From positions 1 through 30,654 of the forward strand of contig JAHFCY010000005.1 of assembly GCA_023249255.1 (NCBI GenBank): 30,654 bases of DNA, given 5' to 3'. This DNA comes from Candidatus Lindowiibacteriota bacterium. GTDB lineage: Bacteria > Lindowbacteria > 2-12-FULL-62-27. The translations under genes and the position numbers were made by a program. Below the pieces are notes generated by a model, which searched no databases, was not told where the DNA came from, and saw only the letters and a list, made by a program, of their open reading frames with translations. Below are positions 1-6,425 of the stretch, one piece after another (position 1 is the stretch's first letter; every line of letters begins with the position of its first letter).

Positions 1-1120
1 ATCCAACTGTTGGAACGTACTTCTGGCCGTCAAGTTTCACTTCAAAGCGTGCATTATCGCCACCACTTTGACTGTTGAGCGGTGCTGTAATGAACCTTCG
101 ACCTGCCGGGATAGGGTCGGCATCCCGTAGTTCTGCAAGTGTGAGTCGCCTCCTCGTTCCGTCAAGTAATTCAATCCATGTGTATCCTTGGTCGAGCGAC
201 TTCTGGCTGCGATCCTGATACAGCTGTCGGTATTTCATTCGGTCTTTCGCCTTAGCGTACCAGAGCAAGTAGTCGTTGACAGTATCGAGGCCAGCTCCAC
301 CTTTCCCACTTGTTTTGATGAATGGGATTAGTGACACAAAATTCTCACTCCCAAACACCTCGTCGCACAGGTTCCTGACGAGATGAACATTTTCATCACC
401 GATCTGCGCGAACACGGAGCCGGATTCTGTGAGCAGTTCCCTTGCGGCGACCAAGCGGTCGCGCAGGTACGCGAGGTACGAGTGGATGCCGAGTTCCCAA
501 GTATCGCGGAACGCCTTGATCTGTTCCGGTTGTCGGGTGGCGTCTTCGACTTTGCCGTCTTTCACGTCGCGCTTGCGCGTGGAGACCTGCCAGTTGGAAC
601 CGAATTTGATGCCGTAGGGCGGGTCGATGTAGATCATCTGGATTTGGCCTTTGAGGCCCTCCTTTTCGGCGAGGGAGGTCATCACCAGAAGCGAGTCGCC
701 GAGGATCATGCGGTTGGTCCAGTGCTGGGAGTGGCGGTAGAAGTCGATGAGGCGTTCAAAGTCGAGGCCGTTGAAATCGGAAAAAAGATCCGCCTGCGGT
801 TCGGCTTTGTCCTTGCGCTTGAATGCCTCGAGGTCTTCGATCAGATGGCGCGGATGGATTTTCTCCTGAATGTAAATCGGCACCACCGGCACTTCGAGCG
901 GTTTGGCGTCCTGCTCGTCCTTGCCTTTCCAGACGAGTTGGGGATCGAGCGAAGGGTCGCGGGGGTAGAGCATTTTCTTGGGACGGGTTTCGTCCTCTTT
1001 CACGAAATCCTGAAGTTCAGCAGTCGGGATATTCACCCTGCGTTCCTTTTTGTGGACGTGGGCTTCGACCGGACTCTGTGCGTTCTTTTTCTTCCGTCGG
1101 GCGGTTTTGGCCTTCGGCAT
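1..1120 (-). CDS. mod: Type III-like adenine-specific DNA methyltransferase (Mod), 3' end outside window
   Basis: An open minus-strand frame starts with ATG at 1120 and stays open for 373 codons to the window edge, so the C-terminus is missing. The catalytic amino-methyltransferase motif DPPYG is at residues 166-170, followed by the segment SVFAQIGDENVHLV typical of type III Mod proteins. DPPY before the SAM-binding motif means beta-class order, so the FxGxG motif should lie in the unseen part. The protein would methylate adenine in the recognition site and guide the Res subunit. The start lies 10 nt after the hicB stop, so it is the last visible gene of the res-hicA-hicB-mod operon. Codons in the first two thirds are mostly G/C-ending; from about position 400 leftwards, where the target-recognition region should begin, third positions become mixed. 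The family is clear from the motifs; the exact R-M type is inferred from the neighbouring res. Confidence 0.88.
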   Translation of the reverse strand, partial: MPKAKTARRKKKNAQSPVEAHVHKKERRVNIPTAELQDFVKEDETRPKKMLYPRDPSLDPQLVWKGKDEQDAKPLEVPVVPIYIQEKIHPRHLIEDLEAFKRKDKAEPQADLFSDFNGLDFERLIDFYRHSQHWTNRMILGDSLLVMTSLAEKEGLKGQIQMIYIDPPYGIKFGSNWQVSTRKRDVKDGKVEDATRQPEQIKAFRDTWELGIHSYLAYLRDRLVAARELLTESGSVFAQIGDENVHLVRNLCDEVFGSENFVSLIPFIKTSGKGGAGLDTVNDYLLWYAKAKDRMKYRQLYQDRSQKSLDQGYTWIELLDGTRRRLTLAELRDADPIPAGRRFITAPLNSQSGGDNARFEVKLDGQKYVPTVG

Positions 1121-1130
1121 TATCGGTTGG

Positions 1131-1352
1131 TCACGCCGCGGTCTGATAAATCGCCGGCCGATAACGGGGTGTCGGAATCGACTTGCCGATTTTTCTCGCC
1201 GTTTTCATCCAAGCCTTCTTGGCGATCTGGACTTCCTTGAGCGCCTTTTCCGGAGTGGACCCGAAGGCCGAACAACCATGCAGATCGGGAATGTCGGCGA
1301 TATAGCCCTTGTCTTCTTCGCTGTAGAAAAGGTTGATGTGATAATCTTTCAT
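1131..1352 (-). CDS. hicB: HicB-family antitoxin (73 aa)
   Basis: A small protein starting MKDYHINLFYSEEDKGYIAD, with the HicB signature of a beta strand, an acidic turn, then IPDLHGCSAFGSTPEKAL and a helix (residues 20-42). This is the partial RNase H fold that covers the HicA active site. At 73 aa it is the short form, and I see no C-terminal ribbon-helix-helix or HTH DNA-binding domain, so autoregulation through this protein is uncertain. The ATG directly follows the hicA stop (TGA then ATG, no gap), and mod begins 10 nt after its own stop. The partner is HicA, encoded just upstream. The toxin-first order is usual for hicAB. Confidence is high for the family. Confidence 0.85.
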   Translation of the reverse strand: MKDYHINLFYSEEDKGYIADIPDLHGCSAFGSTPEKALKEVQIAKKAWMKTARKIGKSIPTPRYRPAIYQTAA

Positions 1353-1604
1353 TCAGTCATCCTCCATCTTTAGATTGTATTTTTCCACAATTTTCAGGAA
1401 TTGTCGAATCTGATAGGGCTTGGTCTGTCCCCCAACTTTTTGGAGATTCACAAGCTCACGAACACCTGGATGCTGATAAATATGGTGGCTGGCGTTAATC
1501 CTGTCCAGTTTGAATCCGAATGCTTCAACGATCTGCGTGAACTTGACGAACCGCACGTTCTGCGGATTGCGGATAATTTTTTGAAGAAATGATTTTTTGT
1601 TCAA
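1353..1604 (-). CDS. hicA: HicA-family toxin, mRNA interferase (83 aa)
   Basis: A small basic double-stranded RNA-binding-fold protein of the YcfA/HicA family. Visible are the GFKLDRINASHHIYQHP segment (about residues 30-46), whose SHH histidine is the expected catalytic residue for RNA cleavage, and the second-half strand LVNLQKVGG. In this family the toxin cuts mRNA and tmRNA until bound by HicB. The start is TTG at 1604; TTGA overlaps the TGA stop of res by 4 nt, which argues for translational coupling to the restriction subunit. The gene is more A/T-rich than res. Its site between res and mod suggests it stabilises the R-M locus or acts as a second defence layer; that role is inferred from position only. 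Confidence 0.85.
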   Translation of the reverse strand: MNKKSFLQKIIRNPQNVRFVKFTQIVEAFGFKLDRINASHHIYQHPGVRELVNLQKVGGQTKPYQIRQFLKIVEKYNLKMEDD

Positions 1605-4582
1605 GCGGGTTGTGACTCCAATTTGTTCAGAATGGATGATCGGATCAAATTCTTCGCGTCCCAGGGGTCGGAGATTTCGATAAAGGCCCAGCGGCCAAAC
1701 CCGCCATGATTATTGACGGCCGGGACCCAGAGGGTTTGAGCAGTGGCGACTTTTGCCGCTTTGTCTTTTTTCTTTTCGCCCGTCACTTCGACGATGAGGT
1801 TCAGAGGGTCGGTTTGGCCATCATTGAAATGGACGAGGAAGTCCGGGAAGTAATTTTTTTCGGCGCCGCCGAGCGTGTAGGGGATTGAAAATCCGAGGTT
1901 CTGATTTTTGACGTAACAGAGAACTTCGTCCATGTCCTCCAGCGAATGCGCCAGTTTCTGTTCCCATGTGTCGGTATCAGCGACAACATGGCTGATGTGG
2001 CTTTTGTCCGGCCGGGTTTCGTAGACGGGTTTGGCGGTGTTGAAATCGACGTGTCGGGTGGTTCCGGCGGGATCGTAGGGACGAAGGATCGGTTTGAGGG
2101 TCTTATCGTCGCGCACGTTTTCGGCGATGGCGCGGTGAATTTTGTCGGATGCGTCATGCGTGAACTCGATGAGCAGGAGCATCTGCGGAAACGCGTCGTC
2201 TTTCAGAACGAGACATTCGCGCAACCAGTGCCGAGCGATCCGCAGAATGTCGGGGAAGAGCCAGTGTTTGAGGTTGCCTTCGTCGTCCTTGAAATATTTT
2301 TCCAGAACCCGCTTTGACAGGCTGAAGACGACTTCCTGTTCGCGTTTGCGTTTGAGATCGTCCAGCGTGTGGATGCTGGTTTCGCCGACGATGGGATCGA
2401 GCTGGACTTTGGTCGGAATGTCCGCCGTGGTCAGCGCCATTTTCGAATCGGCCGTGAATTTCGCCTCCAGCTTTTCGGAGGGCATGTCGTAGCGATAGCC
2501 GATGACGCGCGGGAAACGCATTTCGAGGTCGGCGCGATCTTCAAGCGCGCGGACGCGGGTGACGGCCGGAGGCGGGACCGGAATGACAATCGATTTTGAG
2601 CATGGGATGAACGAGAATGGCACGCCGTAGACTTCGGCATATTCGGGAGTCAAAAGGCCGTCGTCTCCCGGTGTGTAGCTGATCCGGCGAAGGCCGCGGC
2701 CGATCACCTGTTCGCAGAGAAGCTGGGTGCCGAACGCCCGCACGCCCAAAATGTGTGTGACGGTGTTGGCATCCCAGCCTTCGGTGAGCATCGAGACGCT
2801 AACGACGCATTTGATGTGCTCGCCAAGTTTGCCGGGTTTGCCGACCGTGTTCATGACTTCGCGCAGGAGATCCTCGTCGGTCAGTTTGGAAATGTCGCGG
2901 TCGGGAAAGCGTTCGCGGTATTCCGCCTTGAACTCGTCGATCTCGCGTGCGGCGATTTTTTTGAAATCCGGATTCATGGCCTCGCCGCTTTCGAGCTGTT
3001 CGCTGTCGATGAGAAGGCTGTTGGGCCGGGATAGCCACACGCCGTTGCCGTCGTCGTTCCGGAAGATGTCGAAATTGCCGGCCTGAACAACCGCGTTGCC
3101 GTTCTTGAGAGTCTTTTCCCACCCGGCGACGTAGTCATAGACGAGTTTGGAGACGTTGGTGTTGTTGCAGACGACGATGAAGACAGGCGGCGTGCCGCGG
3201 CGATGGGATTCCCAGAGGCGGTAGGTTTTCTCGTAATTGCCGTAGAGGCTGTGGAGGGCGCCTTGAAGTTCTTTCGGGAGTTTGGGTTCGCCGGAGACTT
3301 CGGCGGTTCCACGGCCTTTTTTGGGCAGGCCAGCATCCTTGATGCGAGTCCAGAGGTCGCGGTACGTCGGCTGGTCGCCTTTCATCTGGTCGTCGGAAAC
3401 CGGAACGCGGGGAATTTTGACAATCCCAGATTCGATCGCGTCAATGAGGGAGAAATCCGAAACGACCCATGGAAAAAGTGTGCCCTCGCGGTAGCCGGAA
3501 CCCCGGAGAAAAAACGGCGTGGCGGAGAGATCGTAAATGACCCTGACGCCGATTTTGGCCTTGACTGCCTCAAGACCGGTGATCCAGATGCGGGCGGCCT
3601 CTTCCCGTTTTTTGGCCTCGCGGCGCTCGTCGCCTTTCAACACGCCTTCTTCGTCATCGACATCGGGTTTGCTTCGGTAACAGTGGTGCGCCTCGTCGTT
3701 GATGACGATGATGTTTTTCTTATTGCCCAGTTCCCGGCAGACGCGGCGGACCATTTCGTCGGGCGATTCGATGAGTTGTTTGCCCTCGCCGTTTCGGGTG
3801 AGGAGTTTTTTGGTGAGGCGCGCCACGGCGTATTTTTCACGCGGTTTGAAAGCATGGAAATTGGTGATGAGGATGGTGGACTTGCGAAGTTCGACCTGCC
3901 GGTCGGCCGGAAGAATGTCGCGTTCGCGGTAGTAGCTCGTCGGGTCATTCGGCAAAAGTACGCGGAGGCGGTCGCGGATGGTGATGCCAGGCGTTACGAT
4001 CAGGAACGTGTCGGAGAAGCGTGCGTCCTGCGGGTTGGCGAATTTGTTGAGCGCGTGCCAGGCGATGAGCATGGCCATGACGACGGTCTTGCCGGAGCCG
4101 GTGGCCATTTTGAACGCGAGACGGAAAATTTCAGGATTGGTCTCGTCGTTGAACCGGCGAAGGTCGTTTTCGATCCATGCGTCACCGCATTTCTTGGCGG
4201 CCTCCGTGATGTAGATAGCTGTTTCGAGCGCCTCGATCTGGCAGAAGAACAGGGGACGTTCGCGGTCCGAATTTTTCCAGTAATCCAGAAGAAAACGGGA
4301 GGTCTTGGTGATTTCCGTGTATCCACCCTGCCGCCAGAGATTGACGCGGGATCGGACGCGGTTGATGAATTTGTTTTCCTCGATCCTGTCCGGCGTCCAC
4401 TCGGTATCGAAGGTCAGTTGTTTGCCTTTCTTTTTTGGCTGGGGGATGGGCATGAAATAGGAACTGATGCGGCGGGAATCTTCTACCTCGTTGGTGATTC
4501 CGGTTTTCGCAAACTTGAAATGACGGGCCGGTTCCGCAAAGGGCGAGTTGAGGATCGGGTTTTCAATAATCACTTGGGGCAT
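1601..4582 (-). CDS. res: Type III-like restriction endonuclease subunit, DEAD/DEAH helicase-nuclease (993 aa)
   Basis: A superfamily 2 helicase fused to a C-terminal nuclease, resembling the large restriction proteins called BPTD_3080 family (recognised from memory). Walker A ATGSGKT is at residues 160-166, the Walker B box DEAH at 296-299 and the SAT motif at 353-355. The helicase C-terminal half carries TEGWD and the motif VI-like QVIGRGLRR. A PD-(D/E)xK-like nuclease lies at the C-terminus: P913-D914 in NYFPDF, and E932 in IVEVTGEK, where the usual lysine position is threonine with a lysine a few residues on. It should translocate on DNA and cut in concert with Mod. The start is ATG at 4582 with no clear Shine-Dalgarno; the end overlaps hicA. 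The order is res first and mod last, the reverse of the common mod-res order. Codon use resembles the chromosomal genes rather than the AT-rich integrase module. Confidence 0.9.
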   Translation of the reverse strand: MPQVIIENPILNSPFAEPARHFKFAKTGITNEVEDSRRISSYFMPIPQPKKKGKQLTFDTEWTPDRIEENKFINRVRSRVNLWRQGGYTEITKTSRFLLDYWKNSDRERPLFFCQIEALETAIYITEAAKKCGDAWIENDLRRFNDETNPEIFRLAFKMATGSGKTVVMAMLIAWHALNKFANPQDARFSDTFLIVTPGITIRDRLRVLLPNDPTSYYRERDILPADRQVELRKSTILITNFHAFKPREKYAVARLTKKLLTRNGEGKQLIESPDEMVRRVCRELGNKKNIIVINDEAHHCYRSKPDVDDEEGVLKGDERREAKKREEAARIWITGLEAVKAKIGVRVIYDLSATPFFLRGSGYREGTLFPWVVSDFSLIDAIESGIVKIPRVPVSDDQMKGDQPTYRDLWTRIKDAGLPKKGRGTAEVSGEPKLPKELQGALHSLYGNYEKTYRLWESHRRGTPPVFIVVCNNTNVSKLVYDYVAGWEKTLKNGNAVVQAGNFDIFRNDDGNGVWLSRPNSLLIDSEQLESGEAMNPDFKKIAAREIDEFKAEYRERFPDRDISKLTDEDLLREVMNTVGKPGKLGEHIKCVVSVSMLTEGWDANTVTHILGVRAFGTQLLCEQVIGRGLRRISYTPGDDGLLTPEYAEVYGVPFSFIPCSKSIVIPVPPPAVTRVRALEDRADLEMRFPRVIGYRYDMPSEKLEAKFTADSKMALTTADIPTKVQLDPIVGETSIHTLDDLKRKREQEVVFSLSKRVLEKYFKDDEGNLKHWLFPDILRIARHWLRECLVLKDDAFPQMLLLIEFTHDASDKIHRAIAENVRDDKTLKPILRPYDPAGTTRHVDFNTAKPVYETRPDKSHISHVVADTDTWEQKLAHSLEDMDEVLCYVKNQNLGFSIPYTLGGAEKNYFPDFLVHFNDGQTDPLNLIVEVTGEKKKDKAAKVATAQTLWVPAVNNHGGFGRWAFIEISDPWDAKNLIRSSILNKLESQPA

Positions 4583-4666
4583 GTGGTACGTTTATCACAG
4601 GGAAGCGAAGGGCAACAAGGGGATAAATGAGTAATTGGAAAATGAATCCGCGAGAAAAAACAATCC

Positions 4667-4710
4667 CGGCCGCCGCCGAATGCCTAGCATTCGGAATTCG
4701 GCGGCGGCCG
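4667..4710. repeat. Nested, mutually exclusive inverted repeats
   Basis: The outer arms cggccgccgccgaa (4667-4680) and ttcggcggcggccg (4697-4710) are perfect 14-bp reverse complements with a 16-nt loop. A second perfect repeat, ccgaatgc-cta-gcattcgg (4676-4694), uses the inner end of the left arm and the loop. The two hairpins share bases 4676-4680 and cannot fully form together. There is no T-run on either side, so a simple intrinsic terminator is unlikely. Confidence 0.8.
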
Positions 4711-4859
4711 AAGAGATAGAATAATTCTAACCATCGAAGACAATTCGCACCATAACCTACAATGGCTCAAGCAGAAACGAGCACAAAGATTTTTCAATTT
4801 ATTTAATGCCACCCCCTTGACAGAAGTGGGATCTTTCAATAGCTGGAAGATATAGAGTT

Positions 4860-4881
4860 AAAAATCCCACGAGGGGTGGGA
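4860..4881 (-). terminator. Possible intrinsic terminator, minus strand
   Basis: Read on the minus strand, TCCCAC-CCCTC-GTGGGA forms a 6-bp stem with a 5-nt loop and is followed by TTTTTA. Stem plus T-run fits a weak intrinsic terminator that would stop leftward transcription before the R-M operon. An upstream copy of the arm (gtgggat, 4826-4832) can pair with atcccac (4864-4870), giving an alternative fold. Confidence 0.4.
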
Positions 4882-5181
4882 AAAAGGGCGAGCGGATTTT
4901 CGTAGTTGCAGAACCCATGTTCTGCCACAAGACGCGCAGCGATACAACACCGACCGATCCGCCGCCAGACAATTGTCCAAGGCTTCAATGGAGTATCATC
5001 GTCGAGGAGGAAAAAATGTCCGGGGGAATAGGTCATCACGCTTTCTTAGTTCGCGAACTCAGCAGACTCCCTTTCCAGACTGGTGCCTTCCCCGGACTAC
5101 CAACTGGGGAGGGGTCTATTCCCTATGCCTTCGTACGCAATGATCGTGATATTTTTTGTAAAGGGAATTGGAGCACCAGCC

Positions 5182-5721
5182 ATGCGTGATTACTGTAGGC
5201 TCAAAAGTACATTTTGGACAGGTCATACAGGCAAACAAATTAGGGGAAACGGTACACACTGTCAACTTCTTGCTCTGTATTTGATCTCATCTCCGGGTTC
5301 AAACATGAACGGCCTCTATTATCTCCCTCTATCAACAATCAGTCACGATACGGGTCTCTCGAAGAGCTCTGTGACGAAGGAAATAAAATTTCTCGATGAG
5401 ATAGGATTTTCTAAATATGACGATGAGAATGAAGTCGTCTGGGTTATAGAAATGGCTCGGTACCAAACAAATGATGGATTCAAAGTTTCTGACAACCAAT
5501 GTAAAGGCGTCTTGCATCAACTGAAATCCTACGCCAACTGTAAATTCTACAAAGAGTTTATGGCCAAATATGCTGAACCATTCAATTTGAACCGCGACCT
5601 GTCTTCAAGCACGCAGAAATCCCATTCGAATGGGTCCGCAATCCCCTCCGAATGCCATTCGAGAGCCCTCGGAATGCCATCCGAAGCCAGGAGCAGTTTT
5701 CATGAACAGCTATCAAAATAG
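5182..5721 (+). CDS. Phage-type winged-helix replication-like DNA-binding protein (179 aa)
   Basis: Begins MRDYCRLKSTFWTGHTGKQI, and has the pattern LALYLISSPGSNMNGLYYLP (about residues 33-52), then a winged-helix segment ISHDTGLSKSSVTKEIKFLDEIGF, then VVWVIEMARYQ and KVSDNQCKGV. I recall this succession from small phage and prophage proteins near replication genes, where an N-terminal winged helix is followed by a low-complexity tail. The ATG at 5182 has GGAG at 5169-5172. An upstream in-frame ATG at 5083 gives an extension unlike the family and is not preferred. The C-terminal tail (from about residue 140) is rich in Ser/Pro and is encoded by DNA full of palindromes, as when a replication origin lies inside an initiator gene (lambda O). 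A DNA-binding role is fairly sure; an initiator role is inference. Confidence 0.65.
   Translation: MRDYCRLKSTFWTGHTGKQIRGNGTHCQLLALYLISSPGSNMNGLYYLPLSTISHDTGLSKSSVTKEIKFLDEIGFSKYDDENEVVWVIEMARYQTNDGFKVSDNQCKGVLHQLKSYANCKFYKEFMAKYAEPFNLNRDLSSSTQKSHSNGSAIPSECHSRALGMPSEARSSFHEQLSK
5621..5684. repeat. Cluster of short palindromes around CATTCG/CGAATG
   Basis: Three inverted repeats lie close together in the 3' end of the winged-helix gene: the perfect 14-bp palindrome cccattcgaatggg (5621-5634), cgaatg-c-cattcg (5649-5661) and tcgga-6-tccga (5669-5684). The same core occurs in the hairpin at 4676-4694 (ccgaatgc/gcattcgg). They could be operator or origin iterons for the DNA-binding protein encoded here; no footprint can be inferred. 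Confidence 0.6.
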
Positions 5722-5860
5722 CAGCAACAGGGGGAGGCTCGGAGGGGGATTGTGGATTCTGTGGATAATGTGGATAAGTCGCTTGTGGTTTATCGACGTT
5801 AAAAACGTTCAGCAAAGGGAACTCATGCTGAACTATGAACGATGGCTGGGAGGGAGATAG
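5702..5860 (+). CDS. Possible small membrane peptide (52 aa)
   Basis: An ATG at 5702 has a strong Shine-Dalgarno AGGAG at 5689-5693 with 8-nt spacing, overlaps the end of the winged-helix gene by 20 nt and stops 7 nt before the next gene. The peptide starts MNSYQNSSNRGRLGGG and has one hydrophobic, tryptophan-rich stretch (LWILWIMWISRLWFI, about residues 17-31), then a charged tail. I recognise no family. The hydrophobic stretch is written by three abutting 9-bp DnaA-box-like repeats, so it may be an accident of non-coding origin DNA rather than a gene. Good ribosome site and tight packing speak for it; repeat-driven composition speaks against it. Confidence 0.35.
   Translation: MNSYQNSSNRGRLGGGLWILWIMWISRLWFIDVKNVQQRELMLNYERWLGGR
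5751..5777 (-). other. Three abutting DnaA-box-like 9-mers
   Basis: tgtggattc (5751-5759), tgtggataa (5760-5768) and tgtggataa (5769-5777) follow each other with no gap. The last two are the reverse complement of the consensus DnaA box TTATCCACA without a mismatch; the first differs at its two last bases. A fourth weak copy, tgtggttta, is at 5784-5792. Tandem boxes beside a replication-like gene suggest an origin in the element; function is inferred. Confidence 0.6.
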
Positions 5861-5867
5861 TGCCGTG

Positions 5868-6425
5868 ATGACTCGAAAAGAAATAGAAAATTTTTTCAAT
5901 TTCCAAAATATGTCGCGTCGAGATTCAATAATCTTCGAAGGAGATCTCGGCGAGATATTGAATGACAATGGAGGAGATGAAAATGCGATAGACGACAAGC
6001 AGTTCAAACAGGCTATCATTACACTTACGAATTATGGATGGTATCGACGTCAGAGCGACACCTTAGCACAGAGAACCGAACGTAAGCCGAGTTCGGTCGA
6101 TTTCTCTAGAAGCGAATTACTGACCCCGTGCAACGCATCATCAACATATGTGGAGCAATTGAGATTCTACACCGTTACCCAAGCCGCACAAATTCTTCAG
6201 TGCCATCCTCAAACCATCTATACTTACATTTGGCGAACGCGACCGAAAGAATTCCGTAACAAACCCATCAGACTTACCGATGAAGATCTCCTAAAAATAG
6301 CCGCCGCAATTTTTGGGGTATCGAAAAATAGAAGGCGCGGTAGGCCGCCGACAGCGCATGCGAAATATGTGCCGTTTCCATCCAATCAAAGGGAGGAAGA
6401 ACTTGAGCCAATCAAAACAAATTGA
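5868..6425 (+). CDS. Excisionase-like HTH protein with AT-hook-like motif (185 aa)
   Basis: Residues 100-135 (FYTVTQAAQILQCHPQTIYT onward) form a MerR/excisionase-type helix-turn-helix, as in recombination directionality factors. It is followed by a basic RRRGRPP patch (156-161), which looks like an AT-hook. The first 95 residues are acidic and unrecognised. The start ATG at 5868 follows GGAGGGAG at 5849-5856; an in-frame GTG at 5865 and ATG at 5835 are alternatives. The gene ends 23 nt inside the recombinase gene, so the two are probably co-translated, as expected for an xis-int pair. At 185 aa it is longer than most excisionases, so it could instead regulate the module. The HTH is solid; the excisionase role is inferred from context. 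Confidence 0.6.
   Translation: MTRKEIENFFNFQNMSRRDSIIFEGDLGEILNDNGGDENAIDDKQFKQAIITLTNYGWYRRQSDTLAQRTERKPSSVDFSRSELLTPCNASSTYVEQLRFYTVTQAAQILQCHPQTIYTYIWRTRPKEFRNKPIRLTDEDLLKIAAAIFGVSKNRRRGRPPTAHAKYVPFPSNQREEELEPIKTN
6390..6396 (+). promoter_or_regulatory. Shine-Dalgarno site that sets a TTG start for the recombinase
   Basis: AGGGAGG lies 6 nt before the in-frame TTG at 6403. The first in-frame ATG (6313) lacks such a site, would add 30 arginine-rich residues and overlaps the upstream gene more deeply. The TTG start is therefore preferred. Confidence 0.7.

Larger units (their letters stand above)
4583..5181. other. Gene-poor region with hairpins between res and the replication-like gene
   Basis: About 600 nt separating the leftward R-M operon from the rightward mobile module, so it should hold both promoters; I cannot place either with confidence. 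It contains nested GC-rich inverted repeats (4667-4710), a TTGACA hexamer at 4817-4822 without a good -10 box at normal spacing, and a hairpin with a T-run (4860-4881). A 67-codon minus-strand frame (5039-4836) looks faintly protein-like but has no recognisable motif and runs through the hairpin, so it is not called as a gene. Confidence 0.5.

Noticed and set aside
383-1240. 285-codon plus-strand frame
   Set aside because: It lies antisense to mod, whose frame holds DPPYG and family segments. The plus frame has no recognisable motif.
3203-4630. 475-codon plus-strand frame
   Set aside because: Antisense to the helicase half of res. Long antisense frames are expected in GC-rich coding DNA.
4836-5039. 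67-codon minus-strand frame
   Set aside because: No motif, no clear ribosome site, and it runs through the hairpin with a T-run; possibly a gene remnant but not supportable.
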